Source: Sceloporus undulatus
Lineage: Eukaryota; Chordata; Lepidosauria; Squamata; Phrynosomatidae
Direction of reading: 5' to 3'
DNA length: 64,000 nt
Assembly: GCF_019175285.1 (NCBI RefSeq)
Contig: NC_056525.1
Coordinates: forward strand, 120,402,931 to 120,466,930
Positions 1 through 11,600 of the stretch are shown here, piece by piece; the first letter of the stretch is position 1, and the number at the start of each line of letters is the position of its first letter. A program made the translations under genes and the position numbers. The notes beneath the pieces were generated by a model. That model had not been told where the DNA came from. It did not search any database and was given only the letters and a program-made list of their open reading frames with translations.

Positions 1-735
1 CATTAATGTATTTTTGCATATTATCTATTTCACAAGCCTCTCCTATGAGAGGAGCAAGCAAGAGAATTAACTCTTGGCTTTGTCTTTACTTACTGCTGCT
101 TTCTTATTTAGATATTGTGTTAGTTGTATACATTTTGTTATTCTATCATTCTTTTTTATTATTAATAGCCTTGCTTATGAGAATATTTTTTCTGTCAATG
201 ATAAAGGGACCACTTATGTATATTTTTCATAAGATAAAAGTGTGCTTTCAGAATTGGATGCTGTAATATTCTTTACACTTTAGAAGACCCTTTTTGTCAA
301 AACAGATATTATCCAGAAATCGATTTTGTTCTTTATCCACGGATTCAGAATCCATAGCTTGCAAGTATTTTAAAAATACGTAAATTCCCAAAAGCAAACC
401 TTGATCTTGCCATTTTATATACAAGAGACATTTTAATTCATTGTATTTGATAAACTGCTCAGATTTGGTATCGGTGAGGTTCCTGAAACCAAACCCAGTG
501 GATAATAAATGCCCACTGTTTTGCTTTCATTAATTATTCTACATGATGTTAGATTTGGTATTGTATATGTATTTGATTATAGCATTTTATATTTCCATAT
601 GATTGGAATACTTTATTCTGTTTATGCACTCCCTCATTTTTTTGCTTTGGCATCTCTGGTGCTTTTTCCTATTATGATCCTCACCAATACGTATTTTTTG
701 TTGTTTCGTTTATAGGGGTAATCTATATTTGGATA
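1..735. other. AT-rich gene-free flank
   Basis: AT-rich DNA without a recognisable exon, RNA gene or well-preserved repeat. The short open frames here have no protein-like composition. In human, RGL1 lies immediately on this side of ARPC5 and is transcribed away from it. This stretch could therefore be RGL1 upstream or intronic DNA on the minus strand, but nothing in the sequence shows that. Confidence 0.5.
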
Positions 736-739
736 ACCT

Positions 740-1255
740 GGGATCTGATGAAACTGGGCTGTAATTCAAAAAAGTTGTGCCACAATAGTTAAAACAAGGT
801 GTTGACAAATTGGAGGATGTCAAAGGAGGCCACCAGAATGGTGAAAGGCCGGCAATACTCGCCCTATGGAAAGAATTGGGAGCTGAGATGTTTAGCCTGG
901 AGAAAGAGTACGGTTAAGAGGTGATATGTAGCCTGTTTAAGTATTTGAAAGGTGTGCCATATGAGGAGGGAGCAAGCTTGTTTTCTGCTCGCGAGACTAT
1001 AATGTGAAACAATGGGTGCCAAGCTACAGGAAAAGAGATTCCACTCAAACATTAGGGGAAATCTTGGCTTAAGAAGCTGTTTGACAGGGAACACACTCCC
1101 TGAATTGGAGAGTGATGGCGTTCCTCCTTGGATGTCCTAATAGGGCTGGATCTCCCTCGTCAGGGGTGCTTTGATTGGACTTCCTGCATGGAGAATGGTT
1201 TGGACTGGATCGCCTTTGGGATCCCTTCCAGTTACTCTATGATTTCATGACTTGA
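740..1255 (+). repeat. CR1 LINE fragment, 5' truncated and decayed
   Basis: The stretch reads as the 3' part of a CR1 reverse-transcriptase frame followed by the CR1 3' tail: a 'gagaggtgatatg...tatttgaaaggtg' block, then 'gggagcaagcttgttttctg', 'aaaagagattccac', 'ttgacagggaacacactccct' and 'gactggatcgcctttggga'. The same blocks occur in the better-preserved CR1 copy on the minus strand at 25160-25950. It is a dead 5'-truncated copy with many changes. Confidence 0.75.
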
Positions 1256-1529
1256 ACTGTGACTTGATATTTTTAGCAATTATTTATTTTGTTGGCCTAA
1301 CTTCTTTCAGCCTGAGGTGAAGGTTTAGGTCTACTCAGGCTCCTTCTAAAGCTATCGAAAAGCTCCGGACAGGAGGATCTTCTGCCTCAAGGGCCCCCAC
1401 AACCCCATCTCCTTGTTTTCGTCAAGTTTGGCTCCAGAAAATGAGGCTTGAGTTGAAGTATCTTGCAAGGGTTGAGACCCCATTGAGGCTTGTCAGTGGC
1501 TGATAGCCTCTAACAACATAATCAATTTT

Positions 1530-1850
1530 TTTTGTTTTGTGAGACCTTTAGCCTTCTCTGTCAGAGGAGCATTGGGGCCACGACAAACTACATGCCCAGG
1601 ATTCCACAGCACTGAGCCATGGCAATTAAAGCGGTGTCAAACTGGATTATTTCTGCAGTGTGGACGCAGCCAATAGATCTTTCATCTCTGGTGCGAAATA
1701 ACCCATATGAGAGTGCTTTAACTGCCATGGTTCATGCTGTGGATTCTGGGCACTTGGCGTTTGTTGAGACATTGAGCCTTCTCGTTGAGGGAGCTCTGGT
1801 GCCACATAACACAATTCCCATGATTCCCTAGCATGACCCAGGGCAGTTGG
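1530..1850. repeat. Two adjoining partial copies of a palindromic MITE family (family C)
   Basis: Both pieces share the family signature 'ttgtgagacattgagccttct...tctggtgccac', then 'cctagcactgagccatggca', then 'ctgcagtgtgga'. The first piece (about 1530-1671) keeps the right half. The second (about 1715-1850) starts at 'gctttaactgccatgg' and is more diverged. Related copies lie at 2467-2684, 21836-22050 and 37650-37871. The transposon superfamily was not assigned. Confidence 0.65.
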
Positions 1851-1879
1851 TCTCAGTTGTGTGAGACAAACTTGAGCTC

Positions 1880-2330
1880 CCATTTGCGCATGCGCGGGAA
1901 GCCTGGGAGCCGAGAGAACATAAGGCAGCTCCTGATGAGGGTGTGCAGCTGTCAATCTATAGCGTGACGTCACACAGAAGCCAGCCCCGCCTCGCCATTC
2001 TGGAGAGACCTTTAGGAAGAGGCATTTCCCCGGGATCCCTAAAGAAGCATTTATTTCCTTTCCATTGTTGTTCAAGTCGCGCCACCTTCACGTTAAATGA
2101 GAGGCCGCCCTATTACGAACTGTCCTAGTCAGACTTTCCAAGGCCAGGGGTGTTTCCCGACAGGAGTACACTCCGCCCTCAACAAAACATGGCAGGCCGG
2201 CAAGTCGGTCACGTGAGACTCACAACCGTTCACACCTTCCTGATGAATCTTCACGCAGCCCCGCCATTCTCGCATGCGTAGATCCCCAGACGCGGCAACA
2301 AAAAAAAAAACTGAGTTTTGCACATGCGCA
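1880..2330. promoter_or_regulatory. CpG-rich regulatory cluster: NRF1, CRE and E-box motifs
   Basis: A GC- and CpG-enriched patch about 1 kb upstream of the ARPC5 start. It contains a full NRF1-type palindrome TGCGCATGCGC (1885-1895), a perfect CRE TGACGTCA (1965-1972), a CACGTG E-box (2210-2215) and further CATGCG-type half sites near 2270 and 2324. These motifs are typical of CpG-island promoters. In human, ARPC5 and RGL1 are divergent neighbours, so this patch may be the promoter or first noncoding exon of the minus-strand neighbour. No coding exon is visible to confirm that. Confidence 0.5.
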
Positions 2331-2466
2331 GTAGAACAACAACAACAACAAACCATTAAATGCTACATATTATTGTATAATAGGATTTATATCTACTTAC
2401 CCTAGCAGTTAGTTAAGACTGCAAAGATTTCAATAGAGAGTTACTTATGGGCACCTTGGAGACTAC

Positions 2467-2684
2467 GGCTGCATCCACATTGCAGGTTTACTCTATGTTG
2501 ACACCGCTTTAATTGCTATGGCTCAGTACTGTGGATCCTGGAACTGTAGTTTTTATGGCACCAGAGCTCCCTGACAGAAAAGGCTGAATGTCTCACAGAA
2601 AATAGAAACCCCAAAATCCCATAGCACTTAGTCATGGCAGCTAAAGTGGGTAAACTGGATTAGTCCAGCAGTGTGGACAGCCCC
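2467..2684. repeat. MITE family C, near-complete copy
   Basis: The copy starts 'ggctgcatccacattgcag' and ends 'ccagcagtgtggacagcccc', an inverted pair of termini. Between them are the family blocks 'gctttaattgctatggctca', 'tggcaccagagctccctgac' and 'tagcacttagtcatggcagc'. It lies between the upstream CpG patch and the ARPC5 promoter. Confidence 0.65.
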
Positions 2685-2774
2685 TAGTTAGAAACTGAAT
2701 GTCAAAAACCAGGGTCAGGAAGACCTTTCTTTCTGTTCTGCGTGATCTTTCCATGTCTGCCTGTATTATGTAGT

Positions 2775-3010
2775 ATTTGTTGTTTGTTTATTTTATTTAG
2801 ACTATTTCTACCCCGCCCTTCAGCCAAAAGGCTCTCAAGGCGGCTTACGAATTGTCAATTAGACATTTCCTTGCCCTGACAATCAAAGAAGCATTATTTA
2901 TTATTCTTCCTGTTATTTATTAATTATTATTATTAATTGATTATTTATTTATTGTTGTATTATTTATTATTACCTGTTATTAATTATTATTATTGTTGTT
3001 TTATTGTGTC
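2775..3010 (-). repeat. L2 LINE 3' end followed by TTA-rich simple sequence
   Basis: Read on the minus strand, 2775-2870 is the usual squamate L2 3' end: 'taagccgccttgagagcctt', then 'aagggcggggtagaaata' and a TAAA-type tail. From about 2896 to 3010 follows degenerate (TTA)n and (TTG)n sequence that runs up to the ARPC5 CpG island. Confidence 0.65.
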
Positions 3011-3053
3011 ATCGTCTTGTTGTCATTATTATGATCCTTCAGCAGCGGCAGAC

Positions 3054-3201
3054 TGCGCATGCGCTGCCCGGGCTTTAGCTGGGCTTTCGCCCCAAGGCCT
3101 TCCCTTGCGGCGCATGCGCAGTGCCGTAGCTCCCCCCCTCGCTGGGTGGGCGTGGTCCTGGGCCTTCTTTTGCCTCTTCTCTGGGCACAGCAGCCGCAGC
3201 C
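3054..3201 (+). promoter_or_regulatory. ARPC5 CpG-island promoter and 5'UTR
   Basis: GC-rich sequence directly upstream of the ARPC5 start codon. Two NRF1-type palindromes are present: TGCGCATGCGC at 3054-3064 and GCGCATGCGCA at 3110-3120. A GC box/KLF-type motif GGGTGGGCGTGG lies at 3144-3155. No TATA box is seen, which fits a broadly expressed housekeeping gene. A pyrimidine-rich run (about 3160-3182) precedes the ATG and may lie at or near the transcription start; the start itself cannot be placed by eye. Confidence 0.7.
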
Positions 3202-3339
3202 ATGGCGAAGCACACCGTCTCCTCCGCTCGCTTCCGCCGGGGACGTCGACGGTACGACGAGAACAAGTTCGTGGACGAGGGGAGGGCGGGGAAGGGCAGG
3301 TCAGGGCCAGACGGGGCGAGGTGGACTCCTGCTCAGACA
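3202..3339 (+). CDS. ARPC5: ARPC5 coding exon 1
   Basis: Starts at ATG 3202 within 'gccgcagccatggcg'. It encodes the conserved [12 protein letters not shown] and YDENKFVDE, then an acidic linker and DSC(LRQ). The segments between these anchors read in different frames: GPDG after VDE is in the start frame, while EVDSC at 3318-3332 is in the next one. By comparison with the human exon (143 coding bases from memory) the assembled exon is five bases short. One missing C after TGC (3332) would restore CLRQ before the splice site. The exon is very GC-rich, so consensus error is the simplest explanation. Confidence 0.8.
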
Positions 3340-5659
3340 ATATCTTCCTCTCTGGGCTGGGGTTTGATTTTGGACCCTAGGGCTGATCCACCTTGGAGAG
3401 ATAACCCGCTTTGGTAGCGCTTTAACTCTTTGTCTAGCTCCTTGCTATGGATTCTGGGAGTTGGAGTTTGTTGTGGGGCCCAGAGCGGAGCTTCGGGCCC
3501 CTAACAAACTCCAACTCCAGAATTCCATAGCAAGGAGCTAGACAAAGAGTTAAAGCGGGGCAAACCGTGTTCCTTATAGGCAAGTATTCCCCAATGATTC
3601 CCTATGGCCATCTGTCAATGGGGATGCTTTGAGAGGGAGTTCCTGCATGGCAGAAGGGGTTGGACTAGATGGCCCTTTTTGGGGGTCTCTTCCAACTCTA
3701 TGCTTCTAACACTCAAAAACATCTGCTGGCCAGCCCTCTGAAACCTTCTTGCAGCCCCCCAAGTTTTAGCACTGTGTCCCCAAAGGCACCAGGCCCCCTC
3801 TGATCTGGAAGCTAGCAGGGTCTGTACTTGGTTAGCCTTGGATGGGAGACCTCCGACCAAAAAACAGGTTGCTTTGGGGTCGTATTTCGGAAGAGGGGTG
3901 GAAAAAATACCTCTTGATGTTCCTTACCTGACCTATGGCATTCACCCAGTTGCCATAATTCAAGAGGGGCTTGACAGGGAATGACTTTAAACCTTCGCTG
4001 TCAGGAACACTAGAGATTTGGAAACTGAAGGGAGATTTCACATCTGTGGGAGTCCCTCCTTTGGTTTCTTTGTAGCTACACTCCTGACCAGGAATGACAA
4101 CATCCTGAGAACTGGTCTATGTTTACTTAGACTGTGGTCTCCAGTAAATGCTGCTGTTTGTGTTGTTGTGTTCCTTCATGTCATTCCTAATATGGCGACC
4201 CTAAGGCAAACTTCAGGGGGTTTCTTGGCAGGTTTCTTCGGGGGGGGGGGGTTGCCATTGCTCTTGTCTTGGTAGTCTTGACACCCAGCCACATCTTAAT
4301 ATGGTTAGGAAACATTGGTGGCCCATCTGTGAGGCTCTTCTTGTAAGGCTTACAGAAACACTGTTCTTGGATACTCTGAATCTCAGAAGAACCATATACC
4401 ATTTGCTTAATCACTGTTACCACTCATTCATTCTCTGCCGTTAGGATGGACGCCTGATTCTAGAAAGGGTCACTTAGAAACAACTTCAGAAGGGTTTACC
4501 TCTCATGTAACAGTACAAAAGATGTAACATAAGCTTTCCTTATATACTTATGGGAATACATCCCATCAAACTCAGTGGAACAAAAAGTAAGTCTGCATAT
4601 CTCGTGTTTGCATGGAGTCTTTTGGGGTATATAGTATATGGCGTTGTGTCTGCTTCAAGCCATTTCTGACTTTGGCAACCTTCTCAAGGGGTTTTCTGGG
4701 CAAGTTTTTCAGAAACTTGCTATATTGTCATTGCTATTCTCTGAGGCTGAGAGTGTGTGACTTGCCCAAGGTCACCCAGTGGGATTTATATGCCTGGGCA
4801 GGGATTTGGGAGCCATCGTTCAGCGCGGCAAATGACAACACCACTGGTGTCTAGTGGTATACAAAGTATACATGTATATACTATTAGTATATAATTATCC
4901 ATTATATTAATTAAAGTTATAAGTGCATGTAACACTGATGGGAACTGAGGACAGAGAAGAAAGTGTAACAGTGGGCTGATATTTATTAAGTAGTTCAAGC
5001 ATGTTCTCTACAGCTCTATCTCACAAGACCTCTGCATATACTTCAGCCTGATGAAGGGCTGTTAAGAGTCTGTTTTAACCCATGCAGTTTTGAATATGAG
5101 GATAAAAAGGCAGCTACTCTTTCTACCCATTCTAGAACAGATGGGTAGACTAGGCTGTGTACCAAATAGCTCAGGATGGTGGGTATATCTCGGCTCAGCC
5201 CAATGCACATCCACTCCTGGCTCTCCCTCTCCTCTTTGTTTCAGCAGGCTGAGTATGTTAAAATGGTTCCTGTTGTGAGTCAGTTGGGAATTAGGTTTAC
5301 TGATCTACTACAGATTGGCCAGAGAACAACCAGTACACTTCATCTTTCTTCTTCCTGCCTTTGTTCTATAAAGTCACTAATACATATGCCATCCTTATTA
5401 TCCTCACCTAATTCTGTAAAAAGGAACAGAGGTGTGGATTTGTATCAGGAAGTGATTTGTGCAAAGGCAAGCCAATTAGGCACTAACAATTTTAATTCCA
5501 CAAGGATTTCAAACTGCCTCCACCTTTAATACACAAAGTCTTATCTTGCTTCCTTTGCTTCTTTTCTCCACATCATTTTCCCCAAAGTTCATTATTCTCT
5601 TTTTTGGAGGGGAGCAGGCTAAAGGTGGTGTTGGTAGTGGTATTATTATTATTATTATT

Positions 5660-5693
<34 letters not shown>

Positions 5694-8600
5694 CACCTTT
5701 TTCCCAGTTCAGGCTTCAAAGTGACTTAGAATGAATTTAAAATCTATAAGATGCAAAGGTTGAAACAATAAACAATCAAAACATTTAAAACCAGATTTTA
5801 AAACTTATGTCCTTAAACACACACACACAACAGCGCAACCATTAGCAAGATCCAGCACATTATTTTGGTGGGACGGGCCTTATATATTAAATCCTCAAAC
5901 ACCCGACTAAACAGAAAAATCTGTACTTGTCTGTGGAAACCAGTAGGGAGGGTATTATTTTATTTATATGCCGCCTTTCGCCCAGAAAGGGACCCAAGGC
6001 GGCTCACAGTAAAAACTCTTTAAACACTTATTACAATAAAACAATTAAAATGTCACGTAAGAACAGTTTAAAATTACACACATTAAAACCACAATCAAAG
6101 CATGATACCCATCCCATATAACAACATCCCATGATTACACATTAAAAGCCTGCCTGAATAAAACTGTTTTTGTTTGCCAACTGAAGGCAGGCAGAGAGGG
6201 GGCTAGTCTTGTTTTCCATGGAAGGGTATTCCAGAGCGCAGGAGCAGCCACCAAAAAGGCTCCCTCTCATGTCCTCACCAAGCAAGCCTGCAATGGTGAT
6301 AGGACCAAGAGAAAGCCTTTTCCAGAAGACTTTAAGGCTCTGCTACGTTCATATTGGGAAATATAGTCTCTCAAAAGTCTGGGCCTAAGCTGTGTAGGGC
6401 TGATAGGTCATGACCAGCACTATTAATTGTGCCTGGAAATGAACCAGTAGCCAGTGAAACTCTTTCAACAAGGGAGTTACATGCTCCCTGTAACTAGCCC
6501 CAGCCAGCATCCTTGCTGCGGTGTTTTGCATGTGCTGAAGTTTCCAAACAGTTTCCAAAGGCAGCCCCACGTAGAGTGTGTTACAGTAATCCAGTTGAGA
6601 TATAATCAAGGCATATGTCAACATAGCCAGATCCACCACTCGCTCCAGAACCTTGCCCAAGAATAGAATATTAGAGACCAATTGATAGTTATCCAGGATG
6701 GTGGGATCCAGGGAGGTCTTTTTCAGTAACCACAGCCTCCTTTAGGCAGGATGGAAACCTCCCTTGTTGCCGTAAGGCATTCATGACTCTCTTTACCCAC
6801 TTGGCCAGTCTCTCTAGCTGGTTTCAGAAGCTAGGAAGGGCAAGGATCCAGAATGCATGTGGTGGCCTTCACTTCTCCAAGGAGTCTGTTCACATCATCA
6901 GGCTGCACAGGTGAAAACTTATCCAATAATACAGGACAAGCAGGCACCAAGATTAAATCCACTGGACCTGTGTCAAAGTCAAACCCTCTCTGAACAAATC
7001 TTGCCAAGAATCTCTGTGATAGGTTCGCCTTAAGGCCTCCATAAGTTGGAAACAACTTGAAGGCACATAACAACAGTAGCAGCAATGGTACTTGGTCCAC
7101 CCCTGCCCTAAAGAGTTAAATCCAGGGTCTTATGAGTAGACAGGACAGGGAACTGTCAGACTGATTGTAACTGCTTTGGGAACCTTTGTGGCCAAAGGGC
7201 AGGGCATAAATACTTGAAATAAGTAAGTGTGTCTTCTTCCCACATTGCACACATCTCATTGCCCTTAAACTACCCTTTCCTGCCTGCTGAGATCTAGCGA
7301 TTCCTGGGGTTTAGGAGAGGTTTTTGCGTTTCCAATTCTTCAGCAAGATCAATATTTCTGCACTGCTGCTGGGGGAAGGGGAGTAGCTGAAGACTCCCCA
7401 ATAGTAATGGAGAATCAGCGATCTTCAACTCTTAGAGTATGGGTGAGCAAAGTGCACCCTCAGAGCCTCCATACCCCCCAGACTGCCCCTTTTCAGGTTT
7501 AAAAAGGATGAATTGCCTTTTCTGAAAGCCTCCAGGAGTGACAATTCACCTTTTAACACCCACACCCACCCCCTGTTTAATATCAGAAACTACCTGTTTT
7601 TCAAAACTAGAAGTAGACTATTTGCTTTTGGGGGATTTTTGGCAGTCTTTGCAGCCTCTGTAGATGCCAAGGTAAAAAATTGGCCCCTTGACCAATGTAC
7701 TGACCCACCCATACTTTAGGGCCAACAAAGTTGTGCATGTATAATAAAAGTCTATATGAATAAGACCATCTATTTCTATTACAGAATCTAAGCTTTTCCT
7801 TAATATATGAAGAAGGAGTACTTAATATAGTGTTGCATGGGTAGCATTAGTGTTAAGTAAAATAATGGCTGGTTTGCACATAAACTTTCAAAAGTGCCTG
7901 TTATTTCTAATTTGCTTGTACAGGTCTGAAGCATGCATTAGACAGTGCTAAACCTAATGACACAAGAGACCAAACTTCCTGCTGTCCAACTGAAACAGTA
8001 GAGGAAGTACATGAATTCTGCAGGGCCTTACCTTTTATGGTGACAGTTGCATTTAGTCAGTGATAGTGGAAGTAACTGGTATTGAAATCATAAACACATT
8101 GTTTAAAAATATATAGCAGAAACACATTCTCATAAAGGAGACTTTCATGTGAGCTTCAAGAAGTAATGTAGGGGAAAGCAGAGAAAAAGAAACCCCTTTC
8201 TGAAATTAAATGTAGGGCTGATTAAAATATTGTGGTTCATTGTCAAGAGGCTAACTGAATTTCCTGTGTCTTTTGTAAGGATCGCTTTTGTTTGCTTTTT
8301 AGTGCCAGTTAGTTTTTTAATTAATAAATAAATACTACTACTAATATTTCTTATATCTTTATGTTTGTGGTAGAGCACCACGAATAAAAGCAGGAATACA
8401 TATCTGAGCAAAATATGCTGGTAAACCATTGAACTCCTTCTGTTTAATAACTGATTGACTTTCATCTTATTTGATGGCTTTTTTGCAGCCGATGTGTAGT
8501 AGATCTTCCCTGTAGTGGATTTGTAATTAAGAACCTCTGTGGTATGAGAATTGAAACTGAGGCGGCTGAAGGTTTTACTTACTTGTTAAATTATTTCTAT

Positions 8601-11600
8601 CCTGGTCTATATCCTAAAATCTATAGTGGGGTACAGCTGATAAAGACAGCTTGAAAACATTTTAGAAACTTAAAGATGATTCAGAAGAATAAAAAGGAAA
8701 CAAACACACACAAAAAAAATACCCCAACAACCACAAACTAGTACCAAAATCGGGCCATGATAATTAAGCCTCAGTAGCTTTGCTGATAGTTCATTTCCTT
8801 TTAAACCAGTACAGGTATGGTGTGTTTTTAGATTATGTTCCAGACAGCAGTATAACTGAAGTTTCTATGATGTCCTGAAAGGTAGATTCACACAAAGTGC
8901 AATGGAGTAATCTAGATGGGAAATTACCACAGCATTAAATGCTATGGACAACTGTCCAGGAACATACAGTAAATGGTACGCAATGCAAAAACATTCCCAA
9001 GTTCCAGTGGCAAAGGTGAATGCCTGAGGAGTCCCAATCTGTGAACTAGCTCCTGCAGCCCTATCCAGAAAGGGTCATGTACTCAGTTTGTGTGCTTGGG
9101 AGCCACCAATCCATAGGCCCTCTGACATTTGAGTTCCACTTGCCCTCATCCAGCCCACTGTATCATTCAGGCTAGGCACCAGTCCAGCATTGGCATAGCC
9201 TCACCTCATCTCATGATGATGATGAGAAATAGAGCTGGGTGTCATCCAAATACCGATGTTTCACCTTAGAGATAGGCAACTCTGGAAGGCAAAGGGGCCA
9301 CATTAGATCCCTAGGGGATTTTGGAGGGCTGCATCTCTTCCCCTCCACTTCAAAATTACCCCCAAAAGGCTCTGGGAGGTTGGGGGATTTTCATCGTGTT
9401 TTGGGTTTCAAAAAAAGGCTGTCCTGGGCCTAAGTTGGCAAGGGGAACAAAATTTGATGAAAATGCACAGCACTCCCCTGATTTACCAAGTGGCCATTTG
9501 GGGCTCCCCCCCCCCCAAAAAAAAAAACGTTTTTCATAGAATCATAGAGCTGGAAGAAACCACAAAGGCCATCCAGTCCAGCCCCCTGTAATGATAATCT
9601 TGAAAAATCTCTACAAAGTAGAATTTGTTAACAACAAAATACAATCTTCCATTAAGTTTATACCCATACTTTTGGGAGCTTACTGCAGTTACTTTGACTC
9701 CTGGAAGGCCCAGAGGGCCACAAAAATAGTCCTGGGGGGCCCTCACTTTGTCCGCCCCACATTAAATAATATGAGGCAAATAATGGAATCCTGTCGCCTC
9801 TCCCAGTTAAGTTCTGCTCCTTGTTTCTGTGTTTAAATAGTCTGTTGTTTTTTGTTCCTGGGTGAACCTAATGAGCATTTTTGATATCACTTACAGCATT
9901 GGACATGAGAGGATGCTGTTTTATCCTGCCATGTTATAGTGAGTCAAAATTTCTGAGTCAAATCTTAATTCAGCCATAAATTCACAAGTCAGCTTCAAGT
10001 GAGCTACTGCTCTTTCAGCCTCAGAACCAACTCAAAAATTATACTGACCTAGATCATTAAGCTGTTGTAAGGACTACAGTGTATGTATCTGAAATTGCAA
10101 AGTGTAAAATATTATCGCTCTCTTATTCTGATGCTGGGCAAGATTGTGTTGTCCTTGACTGCTCTTTACAGGTAATATGATGGCTGCATTACAGGCAGCT
10201 CTGAAGAACCCTCCAATCAACACCAAGAGTCAAGCTATAAAGGTAGGTTAACAGAAGAATATTGTTGTTGTGTTCCTTCAATTACTTTCCAACTGATGGC
10301 GGTCCTAAGGTGAATATATCACAGGATTGAGCAGGGAATCAAACCCTTAACTCCAGAGTCATAGTCCAGTGCTCAAACCACTACATCATGTTGGAGAATA
10401 AACACTGTGCAGTATTCATCACAAACAGCAATCATACATAGATTCAATACAAAGCTGAAAATATAGATGAAATTCTGGTCTCACAGTAATGTATACAGGC
10501 CTTTTCAGAAAGCAGTTCTGTGAACATTTATTTTCTAAAAATGGAATGATGGAGTTTTATGCTCTTCATTGACATCCAGCCATATATTTATGTTAAAACA
10601 TTGAAAAAGCATGCTTTGCAGTTATCAGCTGTGGGAGCTGATAGTGGTGCAGAGAACTGGCATAATTTTTGTGATGTAGATGACATGAGAGTTTGCAGAT
10701 GGATTTCTGGCTTTTAGTTAAATTCTCAGAAATATCAGTGGCTTTGCAGAGATTTGGTGTAAAAGTACAAAAAAGCCAACATTTCAAGGAAGCTGCTACT
10801 GACAGGTGGGTTGGATTCAAACTTAACCCTACTTAGAAGAGACCCATTGACTAAATTTTGATTCTATCTAAAGGCTATTTTTGTCAAAAATAAAGTGACA
10901 TGATTTCAAAATTAGAACAAATTTCTTTTCTGTCTGGGCTACATACATTGAGTCAGCTGTGTTTGATTAGTATTGATGCTTGTTGAATTTCTGTAGTAAA
11001 TTATAATACAGTAGTAGTCCAGCCCAGTGCATGTTTATTCAGAAGGAAATGGAACTGTGTTCAGGGGAACTGATGCCAAGTAGGTGCACATAGGACTGTA
11101 ATCTAAAGCTAGATGGGAAAGCATTTTAATTATTATAATTCCTTTTCTGTTTCTAACATTTTCCATTTTTTGTAGGATCGTGCAGAAAGTATTGTCCTGA
11201 AGGTTCTCATCTCTTTCAAAGCCAGTGATATCGAAAAGGCAGTACAGTCTTTGGATAAGAATGGAGTTGATCTTTTAATGAAATATATCTATAAGGGCTT
11301 TGAAAGCCCCTCTGACAACAGCAGTGCTGTCTTACTGCAGTGGCATGAAAAGGTATGGTAGTAAGGATGACAGTCCCTTAGAGCAGGGGTAGGCAACCCT
11401 TTTGAGCCGGGGGCCGGGTAGCTGTCCCTCAGACAACAGGGGGGCCAAAGCCAAAAAATAAATAATCAAATAATTTTTTAAATAAATAAATAAGCCGGGA
11501 CAAATGTAGGACAAAATTTTCAGATGGAGGGCACTTTTTAAATAAAAAATGGAGGACACGTGAAAAAATTTGCTGATTTTTTAAAAAAATGTTAAGATAA

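Noticed and set aside
1647-2075. 142-codon minus-strand open frame upstream of ARPC5
   Set aside because: It runs across two MITE fragments and a CpG patch, has no recognisable domain, and its ends do not match splice sites.
2937-3380. Several GC-rich frames of 60-147 codons on both strands around ARPC5 exon 1
   Set aside because: They arise from the CpG island's composition. Only the frames carrying conserved ARPC5 residues are supported.
3340-3420. A GT-AG donor for ARPC5 exon 1 further downstream
   Set aside because: The nearest GT sites do not join to exon 2 in a way that gives the conserved LRQGNM junction; the AT-AC reading does, with a perfect U12 branch motif.
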